From NCBI RefSeq assembly GCF_902148845.1, contig NC_043757.1, positions 5,368,328-5,432,327 on the forward strand: a DNA stretch of 64,000 nt. The letters are read 5' to 3'. Numbering within the stretch: the stretch's first letter is position 1; each line of letters opens with the position of its first letter. The notes under the pieces are model-generated. The model ran no database searches and had not been told where the DNA came from. It saw nothing but the letters and a program-made list of their open reading frames with translations. Both the position numbers and the translations under genes were made by a program. Source of the DNA: Salarias fasciatus (lineage: Eukaryota; Chordata; Actinopteri; Blenniiformes; Blenniidae). This document shows positions 60,267 to 64,000 of the stretch, piece by piece.

Positions 60267-60833
60267 ATGTTCCGCAAATGCTTTAGCGCAGATGCTTCTT
60301 TTGCACTTTGCAGAAATGCTCAGTCTGTCCGATCGTTTCCATGCTTTGTGACAGGAGGCGTCGTTGAGGACGAGGCCTCGGCAGATGTTGGCGTTCCGGC
60401 CCGGCCTCTCTCCGCCGCGCTGCGTCTCTACGTGTACGCGCTGCACGGCTGCCTGTGCGAGGTGGTGTTCACGGCCGTGTTGGACTGGTGCAGCAGCCGG
60501 GACAGCAGGCTGCCGGGCCACAGCAGTCTGTGGGCGCTGCCGATGTACGCCACCGCCATCTACCTCATGGAGAACTTCAGATCCCGGCTGCTCGCCCAGA
60601 GTCGCCCCCTGCTGGTGCGGCTGACGGCCTACACGCTGTTCATCTACCTGTGGGAGTTCAGCTGGGGCTCGGCGCTGAGGCTGCTGGGGGCCTGTCCCTG
60701 GGATTACTCGGGTTATAGGTACAATGTGGGCAGGCTGGTGACTCTGGAGTACGCGCTGCCCTGGACTGTGGCGGCATTCATAGCAGAGCAGCACGTGATC
60801 AGGAACACTCTGAGGATCAGACTGCACTGCTGA
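60267..60833 (+). CDS. TMEM229-family multi-pass membrane protein
   Basis: The 188-residue frame contains LYVYALHGCLCEVVFTA (54-70), WALPMYATAIYLMEN (89-103), YTLFIYLWEFSWG (122-134), ACPWDYSGYRYN (142-153), LVTLEYALPW (157-166) and IRNTLRIRL (178-186), the signature of TMEM229A/B (CmpB/TMEM229 family). Three to four hydrophobic helices; function unknown. I cannot tell whether it is tmem229a or b. Residues 1-30 do not look conserved, and TTTGTGACAG|GAGGCG at 60354/60355, where GC-rich coding sequence begins, looks like a splice acceptor. The true exon may therefore start at 60355 with the start codon further left. AATAAA at 60972 is a likely poly(A) signal. Tail-to-tail with haao. Confidence 0.88.
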   Translation: MFRKCFSADASFALCRNAQSVRSFPCFVTGGVVEDEASADVGVPARPLSAALRLYVYALHGCLCEVVFTAVLDWCSSRDSRLPGHSSLWALPMYATAIYLMENFRSRLLAQSRPLLVRLTAYTLFIYLWEFSWGSALRLLGACPWDYSGYRYNVGRLVTLEYALPWTVAAFIAEQHVIRNTLRIRLHC

Positions 60834-61753
60834 CGAGGAACCGCCATGATCTGGACAGACGTGCTTCCTCAAGCTCTGCTACTAATGCATTTTATAGGTT
60901 TTTAACTTTTTTTTTTTTTTTTTTTAATGAAAACATGGTTGATGTGGGCGTGTCCGTTGGATTCCTGCCATAATAAATCACCGAAGTTGATCTCAACACG
61001 TCCGTTAAAAATTGTTGTAATTTTTTTTAATCTTAAGATGGAAATTCTGCTATTTTGATTTCTTCTGACATCTCAGATTTCACCGTTTATCTTGAAAAAA
61101 ACAAAGGATTTAGGAGGCTACAATGTAGCAAGTTAACACATACAAGTAAATTAGTGATTATCAGATGTTTCTTTTTTCAACAGTTTATTTAAATTATGCA
61201 CACAAATGTGCGTGTGCTAAAAAAAAAATACTGTAAAAAAAAAACATGAGTCTACAGTTTTGATAAATGTTTGCCTCGAGGTTTCAAACTTCCAGGACCG
61301 TGAAAGCGAAGCTCTCAGTACTGTCAATAAGCTCCGGTTTCACCTGCATTAACTGACACAAGCTTCTGTCAGCAGCAGATGAACCTGGATGGACCTTTCT
61401 AATGCTGATATCAGCCTGATTTCAGGTAGATAAATGTCTTTTTTTTACCGTCAGACTCAAAAACAAAATGATTGAAGCACAATTCAGCTTTTTTTCAGCT
61501 ACAAGCAGCTCTGTGCCTTTATATCTGGATAACAGCATTTCATAAACATGATTGTTTTCTTTGTTCCAGAAAACTGAAGAAATTCATTCTAAAGTAAGAC
61601 AAACTGGTTTCAGAAAAAAGGTAACAGCTCCTGTGTATATGCACCAATATGAAGATCTGAGACATAGCTAACACTGATCGGTGGAAATCACATGGCATTT
61701 ACAACATGTATATTACATTTACAAGCGTGCAGCTTGAATAGGTAGATTCATGC
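60834..61753. other. convergent 3' UTR region of tmem229-like and haao
   Basis: 920 bases between the two stop codons. AATAAA at 60972 serves the plus-strand gene. TTTATT at about 61183 is a possible minus-strand signal for haao. Poly(T) and poly(A) runs are present. Confidence 0.5.
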
Positions 61754-63603
61754 TTAAGGTCTCTTGCGCTCTGGGTTTTGAATCACGCACAAGGCAACAG
61801 TCCCATTGTCTCTCTTCCACTGGTATCTGCAAATGAGAAAATGGGCAGATTATTAATGTCGAGGACTACATCTGGAGTCCTTTTTTTTTCTTGAATTGTT
61901 ATTGGTGACTTACTGGCTGTGCTCAGGTATGAGCAAACTGCCTCCTGCAGAAAGAGTGAACTCCTTCTCAGTCTGAATGACTTTAGAGGATCCCTCCTGC
62001 CCAGCATACAGAGAAGAAGAGGTCAGGTGTGGATTTCTACACAGGCAAAGCAGTGCTGCTGGACTGTACGTACCAGCTGCCAAATCCAAACATCGCTCTG
62101 TCGCACTGTCGTGTCGGTCAGTCCAGGTCCAAAAACAATTACCTGAAAGACATTTGACAGAAGATTTATAGTGGTAAAACACGGTAAAAGTCTCTGATTT
62201 GATCTTCACACAAGTGAACTTTGACACTTTTTTGTTCCTGACTGTGAAAATTAAGTTTACAGAAACGTTAATTGATGATACCGCAGAATCCAGGAGACAT
62301 GAGTGTCATCTGCATATAACAAGAGATAGATGTCTCATTCAGCAAATGCAGCTGTCAGTGCCCCCCTATGCAACTTCAGTTAAATTTTTCTGAGAAATTT
62401 TGCTCATTTTAAACTCTCAATGACAAAATCTCAATAACTCAAGAGCTAACAGGATGCAGCAATCCTTCAGACTCAGACATTTACATTTAATCTTTCTCAC
62501 TCTGCAGACAAACACTTCAATATTAGTATCACCATTAACAGCAGCAGCATTCTCTTTTCATTTGATGCCATTCAGGGGTCTCAGATGATATTTACCAGTG
62601 TTTGATATTCTAGTTTTCTTCTCAATATAAGTTGCAAGATCAGCAAAACAACTAAAAAAAATCACATATATTTGAGGATATTCAGTAATCACCCAGTGTA
62701 AACATATAGAAATTTACTATTCAGTATCAGTTAGTTTTAGACAAAAAAAAAAAAAAAAAAAATGCTTTATTTTGATTATCTAAATATGAAGTTAGAAGAC
62801 ATATTGAAGCCATAAGCAATGTGGATCCCAAGGAGACAATTAAAAGTTATTTTAGTGGTTTGAACAAGCACATGGAAGTGACTATATGTTAACATATTCT
62901 CTCTGACCTATTCAGAAACAATTTTGAGTTTCCAATACAGCATTTAGCAGTGTCTCCTTATGGTCAGAGTGACATAGACAACTACCCAAAACCATCATGT
63001 CAGAGATTGGGATTGGCCTTAATTTCTCTGAAAATAGCAACAAGGGAGTTTTGTCGGCCATGTACACGTCAGCTTTACAAGTTTCTTTAACATTAATGAG
63101 GCAATTTTTCTACAAAAACAGTGTTCCTGTTCCAAACCTCAGTCTCAAACTGAGCTCCAAACATGTCGATCGGCTTTCCACTGCTCAGGGACGGCCGGTG
63201 TTTCTCCAGCCAGTCTTTGAAGGAGAAGGGCGACATGACGTTCATGGTGTTCAGCTGGAACGGAGGATCTCTGAAAACGTCATCTGTCCACAGAGGAACG
63301 TGACACCAGTTAAAAACACACACAGCTCCCTTCAGATTAGACACATAACATTTCAAAACTTGCATGAACAACTCACTCGGATCGGGTTTTCCTGTTTTCG
63401 ACTGCTCTGAAGCCATGAACCTGGAAGAAACAGGTCGACCAACCTGTCAGTCCACACAAACAGAACAACGTAATCTGACTGGAATAGTTTTTACAAGCAG
63501 AAAGAAGTCTTACTCTTTGATTATTGGCACCAGCTGGGTTCCGAGATTCTGACAGTAGAACCATCTTTCAAACAGGGTGTCAGTGGTGTTGTCCACAAAG
63601 TAT
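61754..63603 (-). CDS. haao: 3-hydroxyanthranilate 3,4-dioxygenase, last six exons (5' part beyond window)
   Basis: Minus-strand exons 63603-63514, 63420-63377, 63283-63138, 62142-62074, 61996-61914 and 61826-61754 join in frame. They give [121 protein letters not shown] and [13 protein letters not shown], then stop. This parallels vertebrate HAAO ([38 protein letters not shown]). About 168 of some 286 residues are present. The enzyme is a cytosolic Fe(II) cupin dioxygenase of the kynurenine pathway and forms the precursor of quinolinate and NAD. The N-terminal cupin with the iron-binding His/Glu residues lies outside. Splice sites are canonical. Confidence 0.95.
62143..63137 (-). other. haao intron
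   Basis: Intron between the exons 63283-63138 and 62142-62074, with donor GTTTGG and acceptor TGTCTTTCAG. AT-rich; a poly(A) run lies at 62743-62762. No element ends recognised. Confidence 0.8.
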
Positions 63604-64000
63604 CTGAAAGCAGCAACACAATCTAACATCAGCTGTTTGGAGTTTCTTCTGAATGAAGATAAAAACAAAACAAAAAGTCTGGAAGCTCTTATATCAGCCG
63701 GAAAACTCGGACAGTTCAGAACTGTTGAGGAAGGTAAACTGAACCTCACAGTTAAACCTCTAGAAAAATACAAGGTACAGAGTACACTTCTAACCGGTGC
63801 TTCGAAGCCCTGTTTACACAGCAATGCTCCAAGTGAAACTGAAAAACTTTTGCTACTTTTTTGTGGTTAAACGATGGTGAATCTGTAAAAACACCAATTT
63901 TTGAAAAACGCTTTGAGTCGTATTTACAAAAAGACTACTGCGATGATCCTTGATTCTCTATGAACACATAGAAACACAACAGTCTCCTCCTTGGTGTAAA

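Noticed and set aside
60234-60872. 212-residue minus-strand frame over the tmem229-like gene
   Set aside because: Antisense shadow in GC-rich coding sequence; the plus strand has the family motifs.

Overview
The window is vertebrate nuclear DNA, almost certainly from a teleost, probably a percomorph. Evidence: spliced host genes with GT-AG introns, dense (CA)n microsatellites, Tc1, hAT and Harbinger-like DNA transposons, L2-like LINE 3' ends of fish type, tRNA genes with internal A and B boxes, and teleost-type receptors. Host coding content is low and lies mostly in the right half.

Layout. 1-14000: no gene I can support; microsatellites, a pure C tract and very old dispersed repeats. 14400-16910: an array of three intact, near-identical tRNA-Trp(CCA) genes on the minus strand, interspersed with decayed copies. 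24005-24098: an intron-containing tRNA-Ile(UAU) gene. 24200-29127: repeats, including a palindrome, a fold-back element and two LINE fragments. 29629-33269: a plus-strand exon chain for a small single-pass membrane protein I cannot name; every exon phase fits. Its first recognised exon and upstream DNA are repeated in inverted orientation at 37441-38545. The spacer between the arms holds a Tc1 remnant, a hAT element with perfect ends and an LTR-like fossil.

43125-56160: two direct repeats of one unit, each with an intact minus-strand class A GPCR of the hydroxycarboxylic acid / oxoeicosanoid receptor (HCAR/OXER1) group. A fragment of a third copy follows. Both genes keep a splice acceptor just upstream of the coding exon and a donor of an upstream non-coding exon. 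In the second copy, a stack of four nested transposable elements enlarges this 5' UTR intron from about 0.56 kb to about 6.9 kb. Comparison with the first copy, target-site duplications and interrupted reading frames let the order of insertion be read.

56500-60250: repeats and microsatellites. The right end has a tmem229-family gene (plus) and the 3' six exons of haao, 3-hydroxyanthranilate 3,4-dioxygenase (minus), in tail-to-tail orientation; haao continues past the window edge.

The genes do not form a pathway. The main interest is structural: a tandem receptor family with signs of sequence homogenisation, a four-level transposon nest inside a UTR intron, a kilobase inverted duplication beside an unidentified membrane-protein gene, and a tRNA-Trp array.
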